64,000 bases of DNA, from NCBI GenBank assembly GCA_051530055.1, contig CM121341.1:14198001-14262000 (forward strand), given 5' to 3'. The notes beneath the pieces were generated by a model. The model saw only the letters and a list, made by a program, of their open reading frames with translations, ran no database searches and was not told the DNA's origin. Position 1 is the stretch's first letter. Each line of letters starts with the position of its first letter. Below are positions 20,881 through 31,332 of the stretch, piece by piece. The stretch is from Neoechinorhynchus agilis (taxonomy: Eukaryota; Acanthocephala). Both the position numbers and the translations under genes were made by a program.

Positions 20881-21410
20881 AGTAAAAATAGACATATTAT
20901 GTCAAGGAACAACGATTCGGGGAAAAACGAATGGAATGGAGATAATCACTACTACAAAAGTGCAAGCAGATTTTCTATGATGGTTGTGTGAAATTTTCGA
21001 TCAGGTTTTTATATTAATGTTGCCAAATGTAGAGAAAAATAGACAAAATGCAGAGAAATTGAAGGCTGAGATATAAGCTATTTCTAAAGAGCGCCGTGCT
21101 CAATTGCTAAGTAGTTCAAAAAATAAATCCAGGTTTTAATACCATAAGTTTAGAACAACTTAAAAGAAGATTTTCAAACGTCATTGTGTCAAATGGCAAC
21201 GAAATTTTCAATTAGATGCGCTAGAGCAACTCCAAGTACTTCGTTTTAACTTTCTTGAAGACAAATCAATTTAGACAGCTTAATCGTACATGGTTCATAA
21301 TATAGTATTCGAATTCTCAAAATGGTCTCGAATTTCATCTATAATCATGCCAAAGATAGTTTACGGAAAAATCTTAAACAAGAGTTAGTTAAAAATCGTC
21401 TACACACAAG

Positions 21411-21545
21411 TCGGTTGGGACTTTGAAGACCAATGCAAAAGGAGCTCTGGTAAAAGTCCTTAACGGTGATACAAAAAGACTGGGACTGACGACCGCAACA
21501 ACCGTCAATTCTCATATCATCGCCTAGTTTTACCATGGAGACCTC
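21411..21545. repeat. Dispersed repeat shared with 39580-39720
   Basis: Starts GGTTGGGACTTTGAAG and shares GGTAAAAGTCCTTAA and GACCGCAACAACCGTCAATTC with 39580-39720. It lies directly next to the inverted RLE LINE. Nature unknown; no ends or coding sense recognised. The flanking 20981-21410 interval holds no gene. Confidence 0.55.
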
Positions 21546-21621
21546 AGTAAAAATCGTGGGGGACTTAGAGACCTCATCCTCTGTTATTTTATGAATGGAA
21601 AGCAATATAATAAACAAAGTG

Positions 21622-24250
21622 AGGTATTTCGCCGTTTTCCGCCCTTCCGCAGCGCTCGCTGCACCTTCAGCTTGAACCACCGAGAACTTGAGATTGCTGG
21701 CCGCGAGTGTATCGACATAAGTGGCGTCCCAGAGGAGGCATTTACCCTCCCGCCACGGAAATGCGGTCACCCCATCAGGTCTACGCCCGTCGTCAAGTGC
21801 CCGGCTCAGCACCATGTTAATTTCGGCATGTCTTGCGAATCTGCCGGCTGATTTTCTACAGATGAGACCATGACGTCACGACGAATCCACATTTGCACCG
21901 CAGCGGCAACGGTGGGGATGACTCAACCAGCGGGACCGAGTTCAACCAAGCATCTGATTCTCTAGTGGAGACTGACAACAACCTGGCACGGACAACGTCG
22001 TCGCATGAGTCTGATAAGAGAGAGCTTTGAACTCTTGCGAAAAATGCCTGTCAAGACGATACGTATCTTTCAAAATGCGCTGAACTGCGCTTCTGCTTCA
22101 ATCATGGGAGCCTAAAAATGCGGGCAGAGATATGTCTGATGTTTTCCGGATGCCGAACCCCCCAGAAGATACAAGCAAGGATGCTTGTCGCCATGCCTCT
22201 TCTGACAGCTGGACATTTAAAACTTGCTCGAGACAGTCCTTCAATCTGTCATCTCGCTTTACAAGCTGAACCTTGTGCTTGAAAAACCGCGCAGTGCGTA
22301 GAGCATAAAGGAAGTTGGGGATGAAGAGGGTGTTCTTTATTAAGAACAGAGCCTCGTGTGATCCAAGCTCACAGACCCTATCGCAAAGCACCGATAATTT
22401 CTTTAGAAGGCTGTTAATTTCGTTTTCTACATTCCCACCAAAGACGCAACTGTCCAACAAGGTCGCTCATTTCTATCCCGGGTGCAACATTTTCAAAGTC
22501 GCGCTTTATTACGTCTTTTGCAGGGCCCCTCTCTATGTTACAAAATAGAATTCCGCATTTTTCTGTGCTCAATTCAATGTCCAGCTTGCTTGCCCCATCT
22601 TGATTTTCTCCAGGTCACGGAGAACTACTTAGGGATCGCCTCCCAGCGCAGCATCGTCCAGGTACCAGACATTGAATTCCGCATCAAGAGAATGCGCTCA
22701 TTCGTTCACTGTGAGCGCCAACCAATGGGACCTAATGGGTCTCCCTGTTGAACGCCACTTTCGGATGGAATGATGTGATCGCTGAATACAATAAAGGTTG
22801 CAGCTCCGCACGAATTTCCAAAATACCCGTAAGCCTCCGCTGCGTGATCTTTGACAGTTTTTAAGAGCGAGTCGCGATTAGCGGAATTGAGGGCGTTTCG
22901 GAAATCTAATTTTAGGATCACACACGGTTTGACGTTCTCAATATCAGATGTACGGAGTGCGTGTACTATGGCTTCCGACCTGCAAGGTGTGCAGCAATCT
23001 AGTTGAACTGGACGAAGAATTTCAGCAACACCCTCTGAGACTCGCCTAGAAATCACTTTCCCTGCTAGTCGTGTCAATGTAGAGCCAATCGTGATGGGAC
23101 GAATCTCACCGTCCTTCTATTCTAAAGCGCAGGGGGAAGCGCCAAAAAACAATTCGATCGCTTTGGGGGACAGGTTGTCTCCAGAGAAAACGCCGACTAA
23201 CCGAGTCAAGGCGTACGGAGAAGGACATCATGTCCTTTAGGTGCTGAGGCCGAAGCCCACCGAACCCATGTGTTGACCCATTTGCGAACTAAGAAACGGC
23301 AGTCTTAACAACATCAACCGAAAATTCTAACGGGGTGCACGAGAGGATCATCTCCGAATATTCTAGATAACCAGTGGGTCGAGGATGTTTCTCTCTGAGA
23401 AGTTGGAGAATTTTCGTATAATCCCTTGCGAATTCGTTGGTGGATGATATAATGGGAACCGCGCCTCTCACATCACCATCGGCGAGTTTAGAAGACACTC
23501 TCTGGGCTATTGAACGGGTTGAAACTAGGCTCGGATTCGGTTGCTTTGAAAAATCTCTCCCAAAAACGCGAGCTTTGCGTACGACCTCTCCAAACGGATT
23601 GTCGAAGGAGGACACACGGTTTTTGATGAGGGTAACAAGGGGGTACCAGTCTCGGGAATGCGAAAAGGCGTGCCTAAGATATTTCGGTATTTGTCTCGAG
23701 ACAGTCGCTCAGCAGGGCTGAATACCTCTTCGCTACCTGAAATCGAGCGCCCTTCGGGATCCGCTTCAGGATGTTTCTGGGCAAAACGCGCACGATCTCC
23801 AGCAACGAAGGGGTGCAATGGACGATGTTTTGGATGTTGACGAGGTTCATTGAGCTGAGGAGCAGAGTTTGCTAGCAAAAGGCCGGAACAAACACATCGG
23901 GAATCCCTTGGGCCGTGAGTCCAAAATTCTCCAGTTTCGTAATTTTGATCTGCTTGTCACATACTGTGCAATTATGTGTTAAGACCTTCGGATATCGGAC
24001 AGCATTGACCTCACCTCCCAGAACACTTTAAAATTTCCGTTTGCCGCTTGCTCTCTACAGGTTGTTCTAACCAAAGTTGATTTTGTGAATTTGCAGCGTT
24101 GGTCCTCTCGTGATCCACGTGCGTCAGCAGATGGCGCGCTGAAGGCGCCTGCATCAGCAGCGTCGGGGCGTGGGCGGCACGACATGCGGCGAATTGTGGT
24201 TCGCTAAGATGGTTAAGTCCAGAGTGGAGCGAGGGAACGGCGGTGGAATC
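21622..24250 (-). pseudogene. RLE-type (R2-like) LINE, inverted 5' portion
   Basis: Long degenerate copy on the minus strand. Pieces in element order: N-terminal region (24185-23979, 23878-23525), a pre-RT region (23615-23289: TRSIAQRVSSKLADGDVRGAV), RT (23077-22706: CVILKLDFRNALNSANR, SGVQQGDPLGPIG), thumb/linker (22460-22098: LFLIKNTLFIPNFLYALRTARFF, EEAWRQASLLVSSGGFGIR), and the restriction-like endonuclease (from about 21815: [29 protein letters not shown]). It stops after [14 protein letters not shown]. The missing 3' end lies in plus orientation at 24367. At least five frameshifts. R2-group elements insert by target-primed reverse transcription using the RLE nuclease. Confidence 0.88.
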
Positions 24251-24366
24251 GTTGACATGCCGATTGCTTGTAAGTTTTTTGCCTGTATTGCTTGTAAGTT
24301 TTTGTTTGTAAGCTCAAATATGTCGGTTTAATCCGTTTTCTTTAGCGCCCAATCATCGCGTGCTTC

Positions 24367-24650
24367 CAGCGCTGCGGAAGGACGAAAAACGGCGAAATAC
24401 CTCGATTTAGCCCGGACACATGTGTTTGTGCCTTTTGGGGTTGAGACCCACGGTTCTCTTGGTAGCGAGGCTCTTCAACTCCTGAGGGATCTGAAGCGAC
24501 ACCTTCATGTTATAACAGGTGATGCAAGGTCACGCCGTATTGAGAGACAACGCTACAAGCATTCGGGCGACAGTTGAGGACGAGGACGGCGAATAATTAT
24601 GTTTATATCTTCAAACAATAAATTGGTGAAATTCTGCAAAAAATAAAATT
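24367..24650 (+). pseudogene. RLE LINE 3' end in opposite orientation
   Basis: Starts within the same segment at which the inverted part stops (GCTGCGGAAGGACGAAAAAC) and continues with the family C-terminus: [40 protein letters not shown] ... HVITGDARSR, then an AT-rich 3' tail. Orientation and overlap fit a twin-primed (5'-inverted) insertion together with 21622-24250. Confidence 0.8.
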
Positions 24651-24943
24651 AAATTGATGGCCCACTCAAGAATACACAAATGAAGACCCTTACGAATCCA
24701 AGGAGGCCAATGACGACGTGACACACCAGGGAAGAATGGTTAAATAAGAAATTCTTCCTTCATGGATTTCCAAAATGGTTCGTGGACACTAAATGATTAA
24801 ATGAAGAATTCCTGACGGACTGGTGAGTTTCGTCTCCATGAATGGTAGGCTGCTCAAAACGAAACACATTTTGTATGAAAAACGATATAATAGCGGATCC
24901 CAGCCAATACAATTGCTTCTTCTTAAATTTTAATACTCTCTCC

Positions 24944-25645
24944 TTAAGTGTTTGTGATTGAAAGAATAGCTTCAATTATATCTTTGTGTTTCTTTAAAGC
25001 TTTAATAGCTTGATTTCGCGAACAATGTCCTTGGTTCATCACTACAGCGATGTCAGATTCATCAACGTCACCCTTGTCAATTTCTATCTGGTCGTCATCG
25101 TCATCATCATCGGACTCCTCTTCCATAGGCTGTCCAGGAGTCGAAGTTTCTAGTTTAACGTCTTCCTTCTCGTCGTCTTGTCCACCTCCGGGAGTTTCAG
25201 CCTGCAACCGAGTTTTTTGCTGTTGCATAGCTGCAGCCATTTTCAATTGTTCTGCAGCCTTGAACGCCTGTTGCTGTCCGAGATCTTCAATCTTCGCTTC
25301 ACCAAATATAACATAATTATCACCGGCACCTTTGAACACTTCTGGATTAGAAATCACGAACAGAAGATTCTTCGATTTACGCATTGTAACTCGGCCTATA
25401 CCAGGTACTGGTTTCAAGCCTAATTTGCTGAATATCTTTCTGGCCTTCTTCTCATTTCTTGAGAACTTTTGTTCGGATGATTTGTCACCCGCAACAACAC
25501 CTTGTCCCAACTCCAAGTCTTGCTTAGACTTTGTTGAATCCTTTACGTCATCGTCACGAGAAGACGACGATGAATCTGACGCAGAGTCAAGTTCAACGTT
25601 AGCTGAACGATCCTCCTCCAAAGTCGATTTCGTCGCTGCCGACAT
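24944..25645 (-). CDS. NACA: Nascent polypeptide-associated complex subunit alpha
   Basis: 233-residue protein, close to the usual length. It has an acidic/serine-rich N-terminus, a NAC domain at about 70-140 ([20 protein letters not shown] ... [24 protein letters not shown] ... [15 protein letters not shown]), a glutamine-rich helix, a strongly acidic linker, and a C-terminal UBA domain ([32 protein letters not shown]). NAC-alpha pairs with NAC-beta (BTF3) at the ribosome exit tunnel and prevents mistargeting of nascent chains to the ER. I start at MSAATKST (25645) because animal NAC-alpha begins just before the acidic stretch. The open frame extends upstream to 25813, but a TTTCAG acceptor at about 25721 suggests that is 5' UTR intron or trans-splice sequence. 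The longer acidic linker is the only unusual trait. Confidence 0.95.
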   Translation of the reverse strand: MSAATKSTLEEDRSANVELDSASDSSSSSRDDDVKDSTKSKQDLELGQGVVAGDKSSEQKFSRNEKKARKIFSKLGLKPVPGIGRVTMRKSKNLLFVISNPEVFKGAGDNYVIFGEAKIEDLGQQQAFKAAEQLKMAAAMQQQKTRLQAETPGGGQDDEKEDVKLETSTPGQPMEEESDDDDDDDQIEIDKGDVDESDIAVVMNQGHCSRNQAIKALKKHKDIIEAILSITNT

Positions 25646-25779
25646 TGTTTTAAATGGGAACCGAGAATGTGTGCAATAAGAGCGAGCACGAAAACGCGTA
25701 AGTCTGCCCCATGTTGATGTGATCTGAAAGAATTTAAAATACTGTGACGCAAATTGGTGAGCAATCATTGGAATTAGAT

Positions 25780-26110
25780 ACGTCTGGTCAAAAAATAATC
25801 CCGGCCATAACATATTTGTCGATAAGTATTGGATTATTTTTTACCATACGCGGCTGTGCGGCTGAGCCACTCATAATAATACTATAAAACATATTTTGCT
25901 TCCAATGAATCAAATATGTTATGACATATGGATTATTTTCACCAAAAGTATAGTTAAAGATAAAATCCATGAGTATGTGAAGGTGGGGAAAATTATATAT
26001 GTAAGAATCGCTTTAATTGAAATATTTCGTCCAATCACGTTGGGCTTCTTTAGTCAATTATCTAAAAATTGATTTAGCAACCTCATTGTCTTATCAGAAG
26101 GTATCCTCAA
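25780..26110 (-). repeat. PLE terminal-repeat fragments beside PLE 3
   Basis: Two pieces. 25905-25965 (AATCAAATATGTTATGACAT then GGATTATTTTCACC) matches the hammerhead array family at 33205-33235. 25980-26110 matches the solo repeat at 20744-20880 and has, on the minus strand, a CTAAAGA-A-GCCCAA...TTGGAC-GAAATATTT hammerhead-like remnant directly downstream of the PLE 3 frame. Confidence 0.6.
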
Positions 26111-26124
26111 CTTTAGGGAATAAT

Positions 26125-27960
26125 CTATATTGTTTCCCTCGAAAATATTGGTTCTCTGAATGAACATGGCCTCGATAATAACACGCTCAACCTTGTGGTC
26201 ATTGCGTACCAACAAATATCCGTCGTTAATATCGGGCCCGTATTCAGAGAGTGGGAAACCACAGGGGAGTTCGTGTCATGTTTCCTCAGTGAATAGCGAT
26301 GTTCCCTTATCCTCCTCCCAAAGTTATTTGTCTGGCCAATATAGTAGCGATCACAATCCGAGCAAGGTATTTTATATACCGCACCACTTGGGCTGTCACG
26401 AATGCTCGGACAGATCAGGTCATGAAGATTCTTCCTTCGTTTGGAATAGACGAGCGTACGTTTGCTCTGGTGGCCTGCCCATAGGACCCTGGATAAATTC
26501 TGATAGGAGGAATCGTCAATAAACGGCAACTCAAGAAACACACGATCCTTATTTGATGTCACGACTGTCGGCCTCCCAAACCTAGCGCTCCTGATCACCT
26601 TCCTATGCAGATTCAACGGATAACCCATCCGTTCTGATAAATCCATGATAAAATCCAGTTCATGTTTGAGGTCAGTACTCGAGCTGCAATAAGCAAAAGC
26701 TCGTTGTACCAATGATCTAACCCTGGAGATCTTATATTCTCGTGGTTGAGAGGAAATCCATGGTACCATGTCATGTGGAATATTGATTTTCCGATAAACC
26801 TTAGTCATATATTCATCTCCACCAACACGATCTATCGCAACATCAAGGTAACTGAATTTACCGTCAGTCTCAACATCCGTCGACCATTGAATGTGTGTAT
26901 CTTTAGTGTTGAGGTAGTTCTGCACGTGCATGGAGGCATAGGCAGAACATTCAAGGAGAATAAATGTGTCGTCCACATATCGGACCCATAATGAGATTCC
27001 AGGAATTGTGGGTAGGTATTTATCTTCCCACTGGCGCATGTATAACTCCGCAAGCACCGGTGCAAGAGGGCTGTCCATCGCTACACCATTCACCTGATCA
27101 AAATCCATTCCCTCAAATTGGAAGTTCGAAATTTTGGTGCAAAAACTCAAGAGTTAATCAGTGATCGAAAGCTTCCAATTATCACAGGCCCGTAGGATAG
27201 GTATAGCCAGTTCAATAGCAGTATCTACTGGAAAATTTGTGAATAATGAAATCACATCAGCCGATACCATGATAGAACGCGAGTCCCACAACGTCTTAAG
27301 TCGACCAATGAAATCCTTTTCGGAGCATACTACATTTGCACTCCGTTCCATTCTCTGACGAAGCATCAGAGCCAGTTTCCTAGACAAACTTGTGCAAAAT
27401 GATGTATGAGCCGCAGCTATTGGTCTGAACTTAATCGGACATTTGTGTACCTTGGCCAACAGGTACATTATCGGTGTCCTAGAGTTCACGGACCTAACTG
27501 CCCAGTAGTCAGCACTCTCAATTTTATTTTGCTTCATCAGCTTCAGTAGGAATGCATTGAATTCCTTTTCCCGTTTTTGAGTAGGACAAACCTTAAGACG
27601 CTCGAACTCACTTGCCGTTAATATCTTGAAACCAGCCTCTTGATACTGTTCACGATTAGTAACGCAATATCCATACCCTTTATCAATCTTCACCGGTACA
27701 ATGTCATGGATTCCCTTTAACAATTCTATGCCTCTCTGCATTCTCCTTGATATGTTGGAATATAATGATCCATTGTGTACCAGCTAATCGTAATAGCGTT
27801 CCATCATCCAGAGGGGTATACTCAAGTTCTCTTTTACAGCTCTGGTTGCTAAGCCCTCCAGCTTTGGAGCAGTATACGGAACAAAGTCGGGCTTGTCCTG
27901 GAGGATTTTCTCTGTCGATGATTGAGATTATAATTGGAAGGCCGCAGATTTCGAATTAGA
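26125..27960 (-). pseudogene. PLE 3 reverse transcriptase/GIY-YIG, near full length
   Basis: A different PLE clade from PLE 1 and 2. N-terminal region 27960-27742 (degraded), 27741-27154 (TPIMYLLAKVHKCPIKFRPIAA, SIMVSADVISLFTNFPVD) and 27150-26125 (GVAMDSPLAPVLAELYM, LWVRYVDDTFILL, DGKFSYLDVAIDR, then GIY-YIG: GAVYKIPCSDCDRYYIGQTNNFGRRIREHRYSLRKHD). The two large pieces are in the same frame with about one stop between them. Conserved H in EHRYSLR fits PLE GIY-YIG domains. Its 3' terminal repeat lies at 25980-26110. Confidence 0.9.
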
Positions 27961-28315
27961 CAACTGTGAGATACCGTTGATTTCAGTTTCAAATAGGGGA
28001 TCCTGGATGACTCAATAGCATTTTATTGAATTCGCGATGGAATTTAACGAAATTTCATTGTTTCTAAACAAAAAAGTGAGAGCGCAATTCTGATCTTTGC
28101 AGAATCATGGCGGTTTTATTCTAGTATCTCAAGATGGCTTGAAGAATTAAGTTACAAAAGAAAATTGTCATTCTTCACATCGTAAATAAGCTTATTTTCA
28201 GAAAACTCATTTCTTAAAGATTGTTTCTAGAAAGGCCGATGTTCTTTTAAAACTCTTTAATAATGGGGTGCTTAAAATTTAAAGTGTGATCATAATCAAC
28301 CGTATACTCAAAAAA
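27961..28315. other. AT-rich spacer, no gene
   Basis: No open frame, repeat or motif recognised between PLE 3 and the inverted family Z arm. Confidence 0.5.
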
Positions 28316-28410
28316 TTACCCCCGGATTTAAATTCATAGATTTATTGCCGATATTTCGTCGTGTAATTCCGATATTATCAAGGTTTATCATCTAAAATAC
28401 TAACACACAA
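28316..28410 (-). repeat. PLE terminal repeat (family Z), left arm
   Basis: CCCGGATTTAAATTCATAG ... GATATTTCGTCG ... CAAGGTTTATCATC ... ACACACAAGT. The reverse complement appears at 30333-30440, so the pair encloses about 2 kb holding PLE 4 and PLE 5 fragments. On the minus strand it contains CTTGATAAT and a degenerate GTCGG-like stem II before GAAATAT. Confidence 0.7.
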
Positions 28411-28424
28411 GTATATTTTTGGTG

Positions 28425-28505
28425 AAAATAATACCGGTCATAACATATTTGATTTATTTGAAATATTTCGCGAGGTAGCCTTGCCTCCTCAGTCATCAAA
28501 AAAGT
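28425..28505 (-). repeat. Hammerhead-family PLE terminal repeat, 3' of PLE 4
   Basis: Reverse complement matches 33156-33235 (GCGAAATATTTCAAATAAATC, then ATGACCGG and ATTATTTTCACC). On the minus strand the core reads CTGAGGA-G-GCAAGG...CCTCGC-GAAAT, a decayed hammerhead. It links the tandem arrays near GPDH to PLEs. Confidence 0.65.
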
Positions 28506-28776
28506 GGGTTTTACACATTAAGGTTTTATGCTCGAATGCGCGGGATCGCCAAAGCCGAAGTACGTGGAACATGAATCCGCTCGAATCCCCTTACGTTTTT
28601 CCCATTAATTTTTTGTATCGGTTTTCAACACGTCGCTGGCTGGAGGTTTCAAGCTAAAATTAGCTTTATTTCCTTCCATTGTGTTAGACACAGCAACGTG
28701 CAGAGCCTCCAAAACAAGACGCCTTTTTAAGTTTTGCTTCTTTTTCTAGAAAGTTCGTGTCGCCAAAATCCGTGCG

Positions 28777-29500
28777 ATGCTTAAAGATCTCTTAATGATT
28801 GAAAATGGCAGAGTGCTCGAATCGGCTGCAAGCGTGCTTGTGTTGAGCGATCCTATTCCTAATGCCCTGCATCACTTCTCCGATGTAGACTTTGTCACAC
28901 TGATCACAGTGCATTCTATAGATCCTATGAGTCGGCTCAGTATTAACCTTCCTCTTGAATGTGCTTCTGAGAGCGATTCCTTTAGTATTACAGCGACGAA
29001 TTCCAACCTTCTTTTTCATAATGAAGTAGATCATTTGATTTGTGTCGTCATCATCAATGATATGCACTCTTTCGAAGCATACAGGCTCTGCAGAAGATTT
29101 GTTGTTGTTATGCGGATTGATGACGCGGTCTATAATACATTAGGGATATCCCCTCATTTCCAGCTCCTGTACCATCCTCTCCCTTTCCTAATCCATGCAA
29201 ATCGAGTAGATGAGATAAGAGAAGCTTTTCGGAAGTAGGAAGTGACAGCCGAGATTTTATGCCTAATCGGTTAGTGACTTGACCAGTGTGGTGGTCCCCA
29301 TGAAAGTAAGGTGCTAACGTTGCCTTGTGACGAACGCTTGACAAGGACGTCCAGGAAAGAGACATCACCGTCGATCTTCTCTTTATTGACTGTCCACTGT
29401 ATGTGTGGATCTTGAATGTTCAGTTCAGCATTTAGCGAGTCTTTGTTGTTGTTTGAATCAGTTAGAATGAATCCGTCATCCTCCTCCAGATCCGTCATCC
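28777..29500 (-). pseudogene. PLE 4 fragment, RT end and GIY-YIG nuclease
   Basis: Pieces on the minus strand: 29498-29271 (INIQ-DPHIQWTVNKEKIDGDVSFLDVLVKR-like RT end: HIQWTV ... GDVSFLDVLV), a linker, and 29067-28792 (KKKVGIRRCNTKGIALRSTF ... THRIYRMHCDQCDKVYIGEVMQGIRNRIAQHKHACSRFEHSAI). Same broad clade as PLE 3. The catalytic YVDD part is missing. 29525-29575 is a separate scrap ending in the LINE tail GAGGACCCAGAGGTAC. Confidence 0.8.
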
Positions 29501-29691
29501 TCCTCCGGATCCGTCATCAACTCTAAAGTGATCACGAGGACCCAGAGGTACATGGGTCCTCTTCTTAAACAGAATAAAACGTGCTGTTGTTGTATAACGC
29601 CACCGCCGATTTACCTAACTATGAAGCCTTAAGAAAGTGGACTCCCAATCCCTGAATCGGGACATTTGTATAAAAACTTAGTCCACGCACA

Positions 29692-30110
29692 GTGTATTGT
29701 CGAACTTCCATGGCAAAAGTAACGCACCCGGAATCCTATAAGAGATCTGCAGCTGTGTCATTGTTTCTAAGATCCTATAGAATATGCTCAACTAACAAGT
29801 TAAAAACTTTTGAAATACGTAACAAACTTCAATCCATACTTAATCGAGATTCGCGAAACTTGGACAAAACAATCTTTCTGTTCAATACAAAAGAAGAGAA
29901 CCTCGCAGGCATCCTTAAAAATAAGCCAAAATACGAGCAACATGAAGTTGTATACTATGTCCGCTGCAAAGACTGTCCAGCCAAATACGTGGCACATAGC
30001 AAACACGGGCTCAGCAAAAGGATCGCACAGCACAGATATGCGTGTAGGCGTCAAGATGCTTCCTCAGTGATAGCCAATCTCATGGTGAATTGCAAACATT
30101 AAATTGATTT
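29692..30110 (+). pseudogene. PLE 5 fragment, GIY-YIG nuclease region
   Basis: 136-codon frame: RSYRICSTNKLKTFEIRNKL is an RT-thumb/linker stretch, then HEVVYYVRCKDCPAKYVAHSKHGLSKRIAQHRYACRRQDASSVI. The nuclease has YYV and YVAHSK in place of GIY and YIG, and lacks the usual glycine, so it is probably inactive. Opposite orientation to PLE 4. Confidence 0.75.
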
Positions 30111-30332
30111 TGATGACGCGAATGTCATAAGCGTACAACCGAATTTACGAAATCGATTAATAATGGAAGCCATCGAAATAAGCTGCTCAGTTTAATATAT
30201 GGAAGGTAACAAGGTGAGCATCAGCTTGAAATTGCCAATGAGGAAACAATAGTGCTCTTCTTGAGAGGTTTCAGTGGACAAAGAGTCCAGAAACGGGGGT
30301 TTCTCTATCATATCGGATAATAACTAGTCTAC

Positions 30333-30440
30333 AGCATAACACTTGTGTGTTAGTATTTCAGATGATAAACTTTGATAATGTCGGAATTATCCGACGAAAT
30401 ATCTGCAATAAATGTATAAATTTAAATCCGGGTGGGGATA
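30333..30440 (+). repeat. PLE terminal repeat (family Z), right arm
   Basis: ACTTGTGTGTTAGTATTTCAG, then TTTGATAATGTCGGAATTAT, CCGACGAAATATC and TTTAAATCCGGG. Stem II (GTCGG-AATTAT-CCGAC) is perfectly paired and followed by GAAA, but the CTGANGA box has decayed to TTGATAA. Confidence 0.7.
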
Positions 30441-30499
30441 ACTACAAAAAGAAGGTATCTTTTCCCCCTAAGATAATAATTATCCAAGAAAATATTTAA

Positions 30500-30565
30500 T
30501 TACATTCAAATATTTCGAGATTAAGCATAGCTTCATCAGTCATTGCATCGCGAAATATCACTCAA
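30500..30565 (-). repeat. Inverted hammerhead-like unit at the head of array 1
   Basis: Minus strand shows CTGATGA-A-GCTATGCTTAATCT-CGAAATATTT; orientation opposite to the array that follows. Confidence 0.5.
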
Positions 30566-30574
30566 TAATATGTG

Positions 30575-31250
30575 TTTTATCCAGGGATTATGATCACCAA
30601 AACTCCAATAAACAATTTATTGATCGAGGGAAAATCCTTCGGGATGATAGAGTTTATGGTGTTCATAATCTTGATGGATAACTGATGAGGCGAGACTCAC
30701 TCGCAAAATATTTCGATCCAATGAAATATGTTTTATCCGGGGAATGCGATCTCACAACTCCAAAAACCAATTAAATCATCAAGAGAAAATCCTTCGGGAT
30801 GACAGTGTCGGAGTTGTAGTGATCATAATCATGGTGGATGATTGATGAGGCGAGGCTTCCTCGCGAAATATTTCGATCCAATGAAATATGATTCATCCGG
30901 AAGATTATGATTACCAAAAACTCAAATAAGCAATTAAATCATCAAGAGAAAATCCTTCGAGATGACCGAGTTGGAGTTGTGGTGATCATAATCTTGATGT
31001 ATGACTGATGAGGTGAGACTTCCTCGCGAAATTTTTTGATCAAATGAAATATGTTTTAACCGGTGGGATTATGATCATCACTATTCCAGTAAACAATTTA
31101 ATCGTCAAGAGAAAATCCTTCGGTATGATAGAGTTTGTGGTGATCATGATCCCGGCAGATAACTGATAAGGCGAGGATTCCTCAAGAAATATTTCGATTC
31201 AATGAAATATGCTTTATCCGAGGATTATGATCTCATAACTTCACCCCGAA
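30575..31250 (+). repeat. Tandem array 1 of about 160-base hammerhead-like units
   Basis: At least four head-to-tail units. The core box begins at 30682 (CTGATGA), 30842 (TTGATGA), 31005 (CTGATGA) and 31163 (CTGATAA): spacing 160, 163 and 158 bases. Each unit carries G-GCGAG...CTCGC stem II, GAAAT (varied), an ATATTTC/GAAATAT hairpin, TTTATCC and an outer stem (GGTGATCATAATC with GATTATGATCACC). Between them runs a shared spacer (AATCATCAAGAGAAAATCC, TTCG-GATGA). The array ends about 80 bases from the GPDH 3' end. Confidence 0.85.
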
Positions 31251-31332
31251 GTATTTTCACTCAATGGTTATCTCATTTATGATTGAAGAGTGTTTATTTT
31301 ACAAAAAATAATTCTCTTCGTAGGTGTGATTT

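Noticed and set aside
20672-20980. 102-codon open frame on the plus strand
   Set aside because: It runs through a PLE terminal repeat also present at 25980-26110 and has no protein features.
25050-25679. Serine-rich open frames opposite the NAC-alpha gene
   Set aside because: They are the complement of acidic and alanine/glutamine codons of NAC-alpha.
25646-25813. N-terminal extension of NAC-alpha
   Set aside because: It lacks similarity to the family, crosses a TTTCAG acceptor, and relies on upstream untranslated sequence.
30575-31250. CRISPR array
   Set aside because: The 160-base period, the diverged units with internal RNA structure, and the eukaryotic setting do not fit.
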